Source: CAYZRY01 sp964630225 (GTDB lineage: Bacteria > Bacillota_I > Bacilli_A > RF39 > UBA660). Taken from it: a stretch of DNA of 20,690 nt. Position 1 is the first letter of the stretch; each line of letters opens with the position of its first letter. Shown piece after piece: positions 7,024 to 15,200 of the stretch. The stretch spans positions 1-20,690 of the forward strand of contig CAZVUK010000017.1 of assembly GCA_964630225.1 (NCBI GenBank), read 5' to 3'. The notes beneath the pieces were generated by a model, which was given only the letters and a program-made list of their open reading frames with translations, ran no database searches and was not told where the DNA came from. A program made the translations under genes and the position numbers.

Positions 7024-9093
7024 TTAGTTGCCGCTTTTCTTAATGATTTCTTCGGCTATACTCTTAGGAACTTCTTCATAATGATCAAATTCCATAATGA
7101 ATGTTCCGCGACCTTGGCTATTACTACGTAAGCTTGTAGCATAACCAAACATCTCTGAAAGTGGGACCATCGCTGATAGGTTAACAGCATTTCCACGAGC
7201 TTCTTGTCCAAGAGGTTTTCCTCTACGACTTGTGATATCTCCCATTACGTTACCAAAATATTCATCTGGTACTGTAACTGATACTTTCATAATAGGCTCT
7301 AGTAATACCGGTGCACACTTGGCTTTTGCTTCTTTAAGCGCCATGCTAGCGGCAATCTTAAACGCCATCTCACTTGAGTCGACATCATGGTATGATCCAT
7401 CATATAGTGTCGCTTTTACATCTATCATCGGATATCCCGCAACGATTCCTGACTCTAATGCTTCTTGGATTCCCTTATCGGTTACTGGAATATATTCACG
7501 AGGAACAACCCCACCGACAATTTCATCGACGAACTCATATCCTTGATCTGGATTTGGTTCAAATTTAACCCAAACGTGTCCGTATTGTCCACGTCCACCA
7601 GATTGCTTGATATATTTACCTTCACACTCTGCTGCTTTAGTTAATGTTTCACGATAAGCAACTTGTGGCTTACCAACGTTTGCTTCGACCGCAAACTCTC
7701 TTTTCATACGATCAACTAGAACGTCTAGGTGAAGCTCACCCATACCAGCGATAACTGTTTGACCAGTTTCTTGATCGGTATGAACTTTGAAAGTCGGATC
7801 TTCTTCAGCTAACTTTTGAAGAGCTACTCCCATCTTTTCTTGATCTTGTTTAGTCTTAGGCTCTACGGCAAGCTGTATAACAGGTTCTGGGAATTCCATT
7901 TTCTCAAGGATGATGGGTTTCTTCTCATCACAAAGTGAATCTCCGGTTGTCGTATTTTTAAGTCCTACGGCTGCTGCTATGTCCCCTGTATATACATCAG
8001 TAATTTCAGCTCTGTCATTAGCATGCATAAGTAAGATTCTTCCGATACGTTCTTTGGTATCTTTGTTCGAGTTAAGTACGTAAGATCCCCCCGATAAATG
8101 TCCTGAATATACGCGAAAGAACGTTAGTCTTCCTACGAATGGATCAGTCATAACCTTGAATGCTAGAGCACTAAACGGCTCATCATCGCGTGGATGTCTT
8201 TCGATCTCCTCTCCGTTTTTACCAGTACCCTTAATCGATTCTACATCGATCGGAGATGGTAAATAGTCGATTACGGCATCAAGCAATAATTTGATAGCTT
8301 TGTTTCCTAATGCTGTTCCACACATTACTGGGAAGAACTCAACTGCTAGAGTACCTTTTCTGATTGCTCTTTTAATTTGTTCAACCGTTAGCTCTTTTCC
8401 TTCGAGGTAATCCGTCATTACTTCGTCGTCATATTCAGCGATAGTTTCAATTAATTCAGCTCTCTTTTCTTCGACTATATCTTTTAAATCTGCTGGAATT
8501 TCTATTTCTATTGCTTCTTCTTCAGGTTTTCCATCATATTCATATGCCTTCATCGTAACCAGATCGACAACTCCCTTGAAGTTATCTTCTGCTCCGATCG
8601 GCCATTCGATTGGTTTAAAATTTACACCCAATCTTTCTTTTATTGTTTTTAATGAGTAAGCAAAGTCCGCTCCCATTTTATCCATTTTGTTAGCAAAAAT
8701 GATACGTGGAACTTTGAATTCAGTAGCTTGGCGCCAAACAGTTTCTGTCTGAGGCTCAACTCCTGCTTGAGCATCGATAAGTGCGATCGCTCCATCTAGT
8801 ACTCTTAAACTACGACTAACTTCAACGGTGAAGTCTACGTGTCCTGGAGTATCTATAATATTGTAGCGATAACCCTTCCAATAAGCTGTCGTTGCTGCCG
8901 AAGTAATTGTTATACCGCGTTCTTGCTCTTGCGCCATCCAGTCCATCTGTGCTGCCCCATCATGGGTTTCACCGATCTTATGGATTTTGTGCGTGTGGAA
9001 CAAAATTCGTTCTGAACAGGTTGTCTTACCTGCGTCGATATGGGCCATAATCCCAAAATTTCTTGTATTTGATAACGGTGTTTCTCTTGCCAT
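7024..9093 (-). CDS. fusA: Elongation factor G
   Basis: GTPase that drives translocation of tRNA and mRNA and helps recycle ribosomes. 689 aa, normal length. Motifs: AHIDAGKT (17-24), RGITIT (59-64), DTPGH (81-85), NKMD (135-138). The C-terminal domains include GRGQYGHV and the MFGYATSLRS end segment. The two residues after the P-loop threonines are C26 and S27 where most bacterial EF-Gs have threonines, a mild oddity. The ATG at 9093 has AAAGGA upstream, 12 nt after the rpsG stop, so it is co-transcribed with rpsL-rpsG. Confidence 0.99.
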   Translation of the reverse strand: MARETPLSNTRNFGIMAHIDAGKTTCSERILFHTHKIHKIGETHDGAAQMDWMAQEQERGITITSAATTAYWKGYRYNIIDTPGHVDFTVEVSRSLRVLDGAIALIDAQAGVEPQTETVWRQATEFKVPRIIFANKMDKMGADFAYSLKTIKERLGVNFKPIEWPIGAEDNFKGVVDLVTMKAYEYDGKPEEEAIEIEIPADLKDIVEEKRAELIETIAEYDDEVMTDYLEGKELTVEQIKRAIRKGTLAVEFFPVMCGTALGNKAIKLLLDAVIDYLPSPIDVESIKGTGKNGEEIERHPRDDEPFSALAFKVMTDPFVGRLTFFRVYSGHLSGGSYVLNSNKDTKERIGRILLMHANDRAEITDVYTGDIAAAVGLKNTTTGDSLCDEKKPIILEKMEFPEPVIQLAVEPKTKQDQEKMGVALQKLAEEDPTFKVHTDQETGQTVIAGMGELHLDVLVDRMKREFAVEANVGKPQVAYRETLTKAAECEGKYIKQSGGRGQYGHVWVKFEPNPDQGYEFVDEIVGGVVPREYIPVTDKGIQEALESGIVAGYPMIDVKATLYDGSYHDVDSSEMAFKIAASMALKEAKAKCAPVLLEPIMKVSVTVPDEYFGNVMGDITSRRGKPLGQEARGNAVNLSAMVPLSEMFGYATSLRSNSQGRGTFIMEFDHYEEVPKSIAEEIIKKSGN

Positions 9094-9105
9094 AACAATT
9101 CCTTT

Positions 9106-9573
9106 CTACCAACGGTAATGGGCAAACGCTTTGTTAGCCTCAGCCATTCTGTGAGTATCATCTTTCTTCTTGACTGCACCACCTGTGTTGTTTGATGCAT
9201 CAATTAATTCATTAGCTAGGTTATCGGCCATACTCTTTCCACCTCTTAACCTTGCATATCTTACTAACCAACGTATTCCCAAAGCCTGTGATCTTGTAGC
9301 ACTAACTTCGATTGGTACTTGATAGTTAGATCCACCTACACGACGAGATTTTACTTCGAGAGCCGGTTTAATATTTTCAATAGCAGCTTCGAATACTTCT
9401 AAAGCATCTTTACCAGTTTTATCTTTAACTTTATCAAATGCTTCATACATGATAGTTTGGGCTACTCCCTTTTTACCATCGAGCATCAAGCAATTGATAA
9501 CCTTGGTAACTACCTTAGAATTATATATAGGATCTGCTAATACGTCTCTTTTAACTGCACGTCTTTTACGCAT
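9106..9573 (-). CDS. rpsG: 30S ribosomal protein S7
   Basis: Primary 16S rRNA-binding protein that starts assembly of the 30S head. 155 aa, one short of the common length. The N-terminus reads MRKRRAVKRDVL, against the more usual MPRRG-type start. Conserved parts include KVINCLMLDGKKG, SRRVGGSNYQVP and the C-terminal HRMAEANKAFAHYRW. The ATG at 9573 follows AAAGGAGG. It lies 20 nt after rpsL in the str operon. Confidence 0.98.
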   Translation of the reverse strand: MRKRRAVKRDVLADPIYNSKVVTKVINCLMLDGKKGVAQTIMYEAFDKVKDKTGKDALEVFEAAIENIKPALEVKSRRVGGSNYQVPIEVSATRSQALGIRWLVRYARLRGGKSMADNLANELIDASNNTGGAVKKKDDTHRMAEANKAFAHYRW

Positions 9574-9593
9574 ATTTATTTCCTCCTTTCAGT

Positions 9594-10013
9594 TTAATTA
9601 GCTTTTTTAGGTTTTTTAGCTCCGTATTTACTACGGCCTTGTTGTCTATCTTTAACTCCTGCTGTATCAAGTGTTCCACGCACGATGTGATAACGAACTC
9701 CGATTAAGTCCTTAACACGTCCACCGCGAATTAGTACGACACTGTGTTCTTGAATATTGTGTCCGATACCAGGAATGTAACATGTTACTTCAGTACCATT
9801 GCTCAAACGAACACGAGCATATTTACGAAGAGCTGAGTTAGGTTTTTTAGGTGCCATCGTTCCAACGCGAGTACATACTCCGCGTTTTTGAGGTGAATTT
9901 AACTTTGTCTGTCTTTTTCTAATAGTATTTAGTCCAATTCCTAGAACCGGCGACTTACTCTTACGAGTTTTTGACCCACGCCCTTTACGAACCAATTGAT
10001 TGATTGTAGTCAT
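9594..10013 (-). CDS. rpsL: 30S ribosomal protein S12
   Basis: Decoding-centre protein of the 30S subunit. 139 aa. It keeps CTRVGTMAPKKPNSALRK with K56 (B. subtilis numbering, main streptomycin-resistance site) and GGRVKDL with K101 and D102, the aspartate that RimO methylthiolates in many bacteria. The next position but one is isoleucine (I104, codon ATC), where S12 almost always has proline (KDLPGVRYH). First gene of the str operon. The ATG at 10013 has AAAGGAG with a rather long 11-nt spacing. A leader of about 90 nt with two hairpins precedes it. Confidence 0.98.
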   Translation of the reverse strand: MTTINQLVRKGRGSKTRKSKSPVLGIGLNTIRKRQTKLNSPQKRGVCTRVGTMAPKKPNSALRKYARVRLSNGTEVTCYIPGIGHNIQEHSVVLIRGGRVKDLIGVRYHIVRGTLDTAGVKDRQQGRSKYGAKKPKKAN

Positions 10014-10034
10014 ATAAAATAGGTCTCCTTTCTT

Positions 10035-10052
10035 TACACATAGCCAGGTGTA
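10035..10052 (-). other. rpsL leader hairpin 2
   Basis: TACAC (10052-10048), 8-nt loop, GTGTA (10039-10035) in the minus-strand leader, ending shortly before the rpsL Shine-Dalgarno. Could modulate initiation; no protein-binding motif is recognised. Confidence 0.35.
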
Positions 10053-10074
10053 TCATAATTTTTCATAAATATAA

Positions 10075-10092
10075 GCTTTGCCTAAGCAAAAC
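10075..10092 (-). other. rpsL leader hairpin 1
   Basis: GTTTTGC-TTAG-GCAAAGC, a 7-bp stem with one G-U pair in the minus-strand leader of the str operon. No T-run follows. Confidence 0.4.
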
Positions 10093-10097
10093 TCAAT

Positions 10098-10114
10098 TTA
10101 ATCAGCATGATTAA
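10098..10114. repeat. perfect 17-bp inverted repeat over the str promoter start region
   Basis: TTAATCA-GCA-TGATTAA, two perfect 7-bp arms with a 3-bp centre. It overlaps the last bases of the minus-strand -10 and the predicted transcription start, a classic operator position. Confidence 0.5.
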
Positions 10115-10141
10115 TATATCATTATTACATTTAGCTGTCAA
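10113..10141 (-). promoter_or_regulatory. str operon promoter (rpsL-rpsG-fusA-tuf)
   Basis: Minus-strand -35 TTGACA (10141-10136, perfect), 17-bp spacer, -10 TATATT (10118-10113). It is the best-matching promoter in the window. Predicted start near 10106, leader about 93 nt. Confidence 0.85.
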
Positions 10142-10158
10142 TTAAATTTGTTATATTT

Positions 10159-10198
10159 TGATATAATTTTGTATTTTTCTTACTTATGATATAATTTT
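10159..10198 (+). promoter_or_regulatory. two tandem extended -10 elements upstream of the 523-aa gene
   Basis: The 12-bp sequence TGATATAATTTT occurs at 10159-10170 and again at 10187-10198, a direct repeat with a 28-bp period. Each contains TGnTATAAT. The proximal copy gives a start near 10202 and a very short leader with AGGTGA before the ATG. No good -35 at 17 bp for either. Confidence 0.55.
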
Positions 10199-10213
10199 AT
10201 TGTAGGTGATTGA

Positions 10214-11785
10214 ATGAATAATCGAAATTGGGATAATTTAAGTCCTGAAGAACAGGAAGAAATACTATTAGGAAACTTAAAGATTGATACTAATTTTTTA
10301 ACGATTGGCTTTTTAAGAGAGACACTTCGTATAATGTTAAATGAAAAAGCTGATGATAAAGAAGCGATCGATAAAATCTATGCTTTCATTAAAACGGAAA
10401 TGGCTGTACCAAGCCCAAGGTTTTATAGTGATGATGACGCTGCTTTGGTAAACGATAAATATTCTTTAGATATCGATGATACTAAAACAATCGAAGAAAC
10501 AATTCAGTACACAGAAAATAGCTCTACATTAAATCTAGAGATTTTTAAATCGGTCGAAGAATTAATTGCTGAATACCAAGAGACACTCTCTAAAATCGAA
10601 ACTATGAAGCTTCCAAATTATACCGAAGCTGTTTTGCAAGTTGCTTCTTTATATGAAGGAGCGATTCACAACTATCGTAAGAAAGAAGCTATCCGAAAAA
10701 ATAGTCTTTCTATTCCAAGTGAGCTTATAGATAAACTTGACGCCCTCTTTAAGGCAAAAACAAAGTACCCTAATCGTTTAGCAGAAATAGATAGCTTGAT
10801 AACTAAGTTGTACTTTGTAACTGAGCTTTACAGTAGAGATAGAACTTCGGAGCATGTCTTTGATATTTTAAGTAAAAGTGAAAATTTACTTTTTGAAAGT
10901 ATCATGGGAGAACCAGCCAAAAGAGCCGAAGCCGATATAAACGAAATATTAAATAATGAAAATCAAGAAGAAATAGATAAATGGCATGAAGATGCTAAAA
11001 AATTTGCTGGTTATAAAGAAGATGACAAGTACGATTTAAGTAGCAAGTCAGTAATAACTGATTACAGCAACGAAGAGATCGATTTATCTAAATCTACTAT
11101 TGCTAGTAGAGTATATAACATAGCCCTAGCCAACGGACAAAGAGTCGATGAGAAAGATCCTGTCCTCGTTGCTGCTTTTGAAGATAGAGTAGCTAAACTT
11201 CGAAAAGAGATGAAAGGGTATAGTCGTAAACGCGTCGCAGCATTTAAGAAAATCTATGGCATGAATTGGGAAGAAACTTACATCGAAAATTATACTATCG
11301 GATGGAACACTGGTATAAAACACTCGATTGATAAAGCTTATGATTCTGCTCAGGAAGTTAGAAAAACTAATATCGAAAAAGTCGAGGCAGAGTTTAGTTA
11401 TAACGGAACTCTTGATGCTGAAACATTAGAGTCTGTTGCTAACTATGTTCACAATATCGAAACTAAAGATCCTACTGAAGTCATAATTAAAAAGGCATTA
11501 GTTACTATGTCACTTGAGCGAGATACTAATAACTTAGCTGGGTTTAGAAAAGCTAGAGATATAGTTTATTCAGTATCTGATCATATCTTAGAAGGAAATA
11601 AAGGTTTAAATAAACAAGAACAAGATGCTTTCTTTAATAATTTAACCGATCTCCAAAGGGCTGCTATTAACATTAAAGCGCTTGCTATAAGTAAAAATGA
11701 TAAGGCAAGAAAACAACTTGTTGAAAAAATAAAAACCGAAGTTAATCCGCCGGCACTAGAAGAAGAGAATAATAGACAAAGATAA
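10214..11785 (+). CDS. hypothetical protein, 523 aa, largely helical, cytoplasmic
   Basis: I do not recognise this protein. The ATG at 10214 has AGGTGAT about 6 nt upstream and two extended -10 boxes further up. The sequence is rich in Glu, Lys, Asp and Asn and looks mostly alpha-helical. It has no signal peptide, no membrane segment, no cysteine and no nucleotide-binding or metal-binding motif that I can see. The region at about residues 330-385 (GYSRKRVAAFKKIYGMNW, then YTIGWNTGIKHSIDKAY) is the least repetitive and may be a folded domain. Composition resembles its neighbours, so no clear sign of transfer. It is transcribed away from the str operon and sits where Bacilli usually have rpoC running into the small L7Ae-like gene and rpsL. 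A strong terminator follows the stop. Confidence 0.8.
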   Translation: MNNRNWDNLSPEEQEEILLGNLKIDTNFLTIGFLRETLRIMLNEKADDKEAIDKIYAFIKTEMAVPSPRFYSDDDAALVNDKYSLDIDDTKTIEETIQYTENSSTLNLEIFKSVEELIAEYQETLSKIETMKLPNYTEAVLQVASLYEGAIHNYRKKEAIRKNSLSIPSELIDKLDALFKAKTKYPNRLAEIDSLITKLYFVTELYSRDRTSEHVFDILSKSENLLFESIMGEPAKRAEADINEILNNENQEEIDKWHEDAKKFAGYKEDDKYDLSSKSVITDYSNEEIDLSKSTIASRVYNIALANGQRVDEKDPVLVAAFEDRVAKLRKEMKGYSRKRVAAFKKIYGMNWEETYIENYTIGWNTGIKHSIDKAYDSAQEVRKTNIEKVEAEFSYNGTLDAETLESVANYVHNIETKDPTEVIIKKALVTMSLERDTNNLAGFRKARDIVYSVSDHILEGNKGLNKQEQDAFFNNLTDLQRAAINIKALAISKNDKARKQLVEKIKTEVNPPALEEENNRQR

Positions 11786-11808
11786 AAAGAGTTAAAAACT
11801 CTTTTTTT
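11784..11808. terminator. bidirectional intrinsic terminator
   Basis: 10-bp stem AAAAAGAGTT / AACTCTTTTT with an AAA loop and T-runs on both strands. It overlaps the stop of the plus-strand 523-aa gene and the stop of the minus-strand pilin-like gene, so both convergent genes end in it. Confidence 0.85.
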
Positions 11809-12208
11809 ATTCATAACCTATTGTTTTATAATCTCCACAATCGATGTATGCCTGATAAACTTCGGCTCCAAATTCATTAGTTATTTTTACATAGCCGCTG
11901 CAATGATTATATTTAGATCCCGGAATATTTAAATCATTTTTATTTATATTTATACTTTGACCATCACTAAGAACAATGTTTTTATCTATTTTATATGTTC
12001 TAGCATAATCTATCATAGTACTTTCATAAGCAGGATAATTATAATCTTCGATTCCTGGTTCATCATATATTATGTGACTCTGACTATTTTTAAGCCCTGT
12101 TCCAAAATAATTGACGAGGATTACTACGACAAAAAGAGCAACGAACAAAATTGCCATAAATACTAAAAAGGTTACTAGTCCCCATCCTTTGTTATCAAGT
12201 TTTTTCAT
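11807..12208 (-). CDS. pilin-like membrane-anchored protein
   Basis: 133 aa. The N-terminus MKKLDNKG-WGLVTFLVF resembles a class III (type IV pilin) leader: short, basic, ending in Gly, followed by about 22 hydrophobic residues (9-33). The Glu at mature position +5 found in major pilins is absent (Thr here). The remaining roughly 100 residues would be outside the cell and hold only two cysteines (C103, C124), probably one disulfide, near a C-terminus ending in Tyr-rich residues. A single-pass anchored protein of unknown role is the alternative. No pilus assembly ATPase, peptidase or other pilin is in the window. Start by ATG at 12208 with GGTGA upstream. It has its own promoter and shares its terminator with the convergent 523-aa gene. 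Confidence 0.65.
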   Translation of the reverse strand: MKKLDNKGWGLVTFLVFMAILFVALFVVVILVNYFGTGLKNSQSHIIYDEPGIEDYNYPAYESTMIDYARTYKIDKNIVLSDGQSININKNDLNIPGSKYNHCSGYVKITNEFGAEVYQAYIDCGDYKTIGYE

Positions 12209-12223
12209 TATATCACCAACTTT

Positions 12224-12252
12224 ATTTTACAATAGTTAAACTCTTTTTGCAA
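12224..12252 (-). promoter_or_regulatory. promoter of the pilin-like gene
   Basis: Minus-strand -35 TTGCAA (12252-12247), 17-bp spacer, -10 TAAAAT (12229-12224). It lies right after the rpoC terminator and about 16 nt upstream of the start codon. Confidence 0.6.
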
Positions 12253-12256
12253 TCAT

Positions 12257-12279
12257 GAAAAAAGACGATTACTCGTCTT
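12257..12279 (-). terminator. intrinsic terminator of rpoBC
   Basis: Minus-strand RNA: AAGACGA-GTAA-TCGTCTT, a 7-bp stem with a 4-nt loop (12279-12262), followed by a run of T. It begins inside the rpoC stop codon and separates rpoBC from the downstream pilin-like and str genes. Confidence 0.85.
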
Positions 12280-15200
12280 AATCCATCAATTCACTTTCCA
12301 ACTGATCGAGAGGTTCCTCATCGATAAATTGTGCAGATAATTCATATTCGACATTTCGGTATTCTTTTACTCCCGTTCCGGCAGGTATTAATTTACCAAT
12401 TAGAACGTTTTCTTTCAATCCCTCTAATGTATCTATTTTTCCTTTGATTGATGCATCTGTAAGTATTCTAGTTGTCTCTTGGAATGAAGCAGCTGCTAAG
12501 AATGAATCTGTTTCAAGTGATGCTTTGGTAATACCAAGTAGTACCGCTTGACCGATAGCTGGTGTTTTACCTTTCAGTACAACTTCTTTATTTCCATCAG
12601 TATACTCGCGGAAATTAACAAGTGATCCAGGAAGGAATTTTGTATCTCCTGGTTCGAGTATCTTCATTTTAGAAATCATACGTCTAGCGATAATCTCAAT
12701 ATGTTTATCAGAGATGTCTACACCTTGACTACGATAAGTTCCTTGAACTTCTTTAAGAATGTATTCTTGCGCTGTAAGTGGGTCGGTAACAGCAAGTAAT
12801 TCTTTAGGACTGATAGCCCCTTCAGAAAGCTTATCTCCCGAAACAACCATATCTCCTTTTTCAACACGAAGTTTTACACCATAGTTGGTAACGTGTTCTT
12901 TACTCTCGACATCATTTTTAACAGTGATACGGAATTTTCCGTGATCATCTTCGATTTCAGTAACTTTTCCATCGATATCAGCAATGGTTGCTTTTCCTTT
13001 AGGAATACGCGCTTCAAATAATTCTTGAATACGAGGTAATCCTTGTGTAATATCTTCTCCACCAGCGATCCCACCGGTATGGAAAGTTCTCATCGTAAGC
13101 TGAGTTCCTGGCTCTCCAATTGCTTGAGCGGCCATAACTCCAACTGCCTCACCGATTTCGACAATGTTTCCTGTTGCTAGGTTGCGACCGTAGCATTTCT
13201 TACAAACTCCGTTTACTGTATTACAAGCTAGAATTGAACGTATTTCTAGTTCTTTAACTCCAGCAGCAACGATTTTTTCAGCAAGCGAGTCAGTAATAAG
13301 TGCTCCCTTTTCAGCTAGGACTGCCTTAGTTTCTGGATTAATAATCTTTTTATTAGTGTGTCTTCCGACGATACGATCATATAATTTTTCGATCACTTCA
13401 CCGGTTTTATCATTAATAAAGTCACTAACCATAACACCGTTTTCCGTTCCACAATCTTCTTCGCGAACAATGATATTTTGTGCAACGTCGACAAGTCTTC
13501 TTGTTAAATAACCCGAGTCTGCTGTCTTAAGAGCAGTATCAGCCGATCCTTTACGAGCACTATGGGTCGAAAGGAAGAACTCCGAAACCGATAATCCTTC
13601 TCTAAATGAGGATAGAACCGGTATTTCGATTGTATCTCCATTTGGTTTTGACATCAAGCCACGCATTCCTGCAATCTGTGTGAAGTTCGAAATCGAACCA
13701 CGTGCTTTAGAGTGCATCATCATAAAGATTGGGTTATCAGCGTTGTCCTTGGCTTTTTGTTCAAGTTCTTTTTGAATTTTATCTTTACATGTATGCCATG
13801 CTTCAAGTACTTTTTCAAGTCTCTCTTCATCAGTAATAAGACCGCGACTATACTGTTTTCCTATTTGGGCAACAGTTTCTTTCGCTTCTTCGATAAGTTC
13901 TTTTTTCTTTTCACTAACAACAATATCGCTCATCGATACAGTAACGCCTGCGACGGTCGAATATTTAAATCCCAAGTCTTTCATCTTATCAAGCATGATC
14001 GATGTTTCTGTTGTTCTATATCTTTTAAATACTTGAGCAATTAGCGAGCTAAGCGTTCCCTTTAAGAAAGGTCTAACTAGCGCCATTTTTGCTATTTCTT
14101 TAGGTATATCGACTCCACGATCTAAGAAATAGATATTCGGAGTGATATTTTGAATGTTATCTTCGGTAGGTTCGTTAATATATGGGAACGAATCTGGAAA
14201 GATTTCATTAAATTTAATTTTTCCAACAGTAGTAACTAGGTACTTACCTCTTTGGTTCTCAGTAAATAGCTTGTGTCTAAATGAGTTTACTGGAATAGCT
14301 ATTCTGGCATGAAGACTAATTTCTTTTCTTTCATATGCCATTAGAGCTTCATTAGTATTTTTAAATACTCTTCCCTCTCCTAGTACAGCAGCTTTTTCCA
14401 TCGTTATGTAATAGTTACCAAGTACCATATCTTGTGAAGGGGTAACAATCGGTCCTCCGTCTTTCGGACTTAAGATGTTGTTAGCTCCAAGCATAAGCAT
14501 TCTAGCTTCAGCTTTAGCTTCTTCTGAAAGTGGTACGTGAACAGCCATTTGGTCCCCGTCGAAGTCTGCGTTAAAGGCAGTACACACAAGCGGATGAAGT
14601 CTGATAGCTTTTCCACCAATTAAAACAGGCTCGAAAGCTTGGATTCCCAAACGGTGAAGAGTCGGAGCACGGTTAAGTAAAACCGGATGCTCTTTGATAA
14701 CTTCTTCGACGATATCCCAAACTTGTGGATCACGATGCTCGATTAAACGCTTAGCTGCTTTAATATTATGTGCTAAATCTCTTTCGACAAGTCCATGAAT
14801 GACGTGAGGCTTAAATAACTCAAGTGCCATCTCTTTTGGAATACCACATTGATACATTTTTAGGTTAGGTCCTACGACGATAACACTACGACCTGAATAG
14901 TCGACACGCTTTCCAAGTAGGTTTTGACGGAAACGTCCCTGTTTACCTTTTAACATACTAGAAAGTGATTTGAGAGGACGATTTCCAGCACCTGTGACGC
15001 TTCTTCCACGTCTTCCGTTGTCAAATAGTGCATCGACCGCTTCTTGTAACATACGTTTTTCATTTTGAATGATGATTCCCGGAGCACGCAGCTCGATAAG
15101 TTTTTTCAACCGATTGTTACGATTTATTACTCGACGATATAAATCATTTAAATCTGATGTTGCAAAACGACCACCGTCAAGTTGAATCATCGGTCTTAAG

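Noticed and set aside
6928..7131. Plus-strand open frame across the tuf-fusA gap
   Set aside because: It runs antisense through two conserved genes and the tuf promoter, with no ribosome binding site.
8910..9203. Minus-strand open frame spanning the rpsG-fusA junction
   Set aside because: It overlaps the real rpsG and fusA genes in another frame, has no ribosome binding site and no protein-like domain.
10098..10114. Palindrome as an intrinsic terminator
   Set aside because: No T-run follows on either strand, and it lies on a promoter.
13712..14044. Plus-strand open frame inside rpoC
   Set aside because: It is antisense to a conserved coding region; its Phe/Ser-rich product is typical of the complement of Lys/Glu-rich codons.
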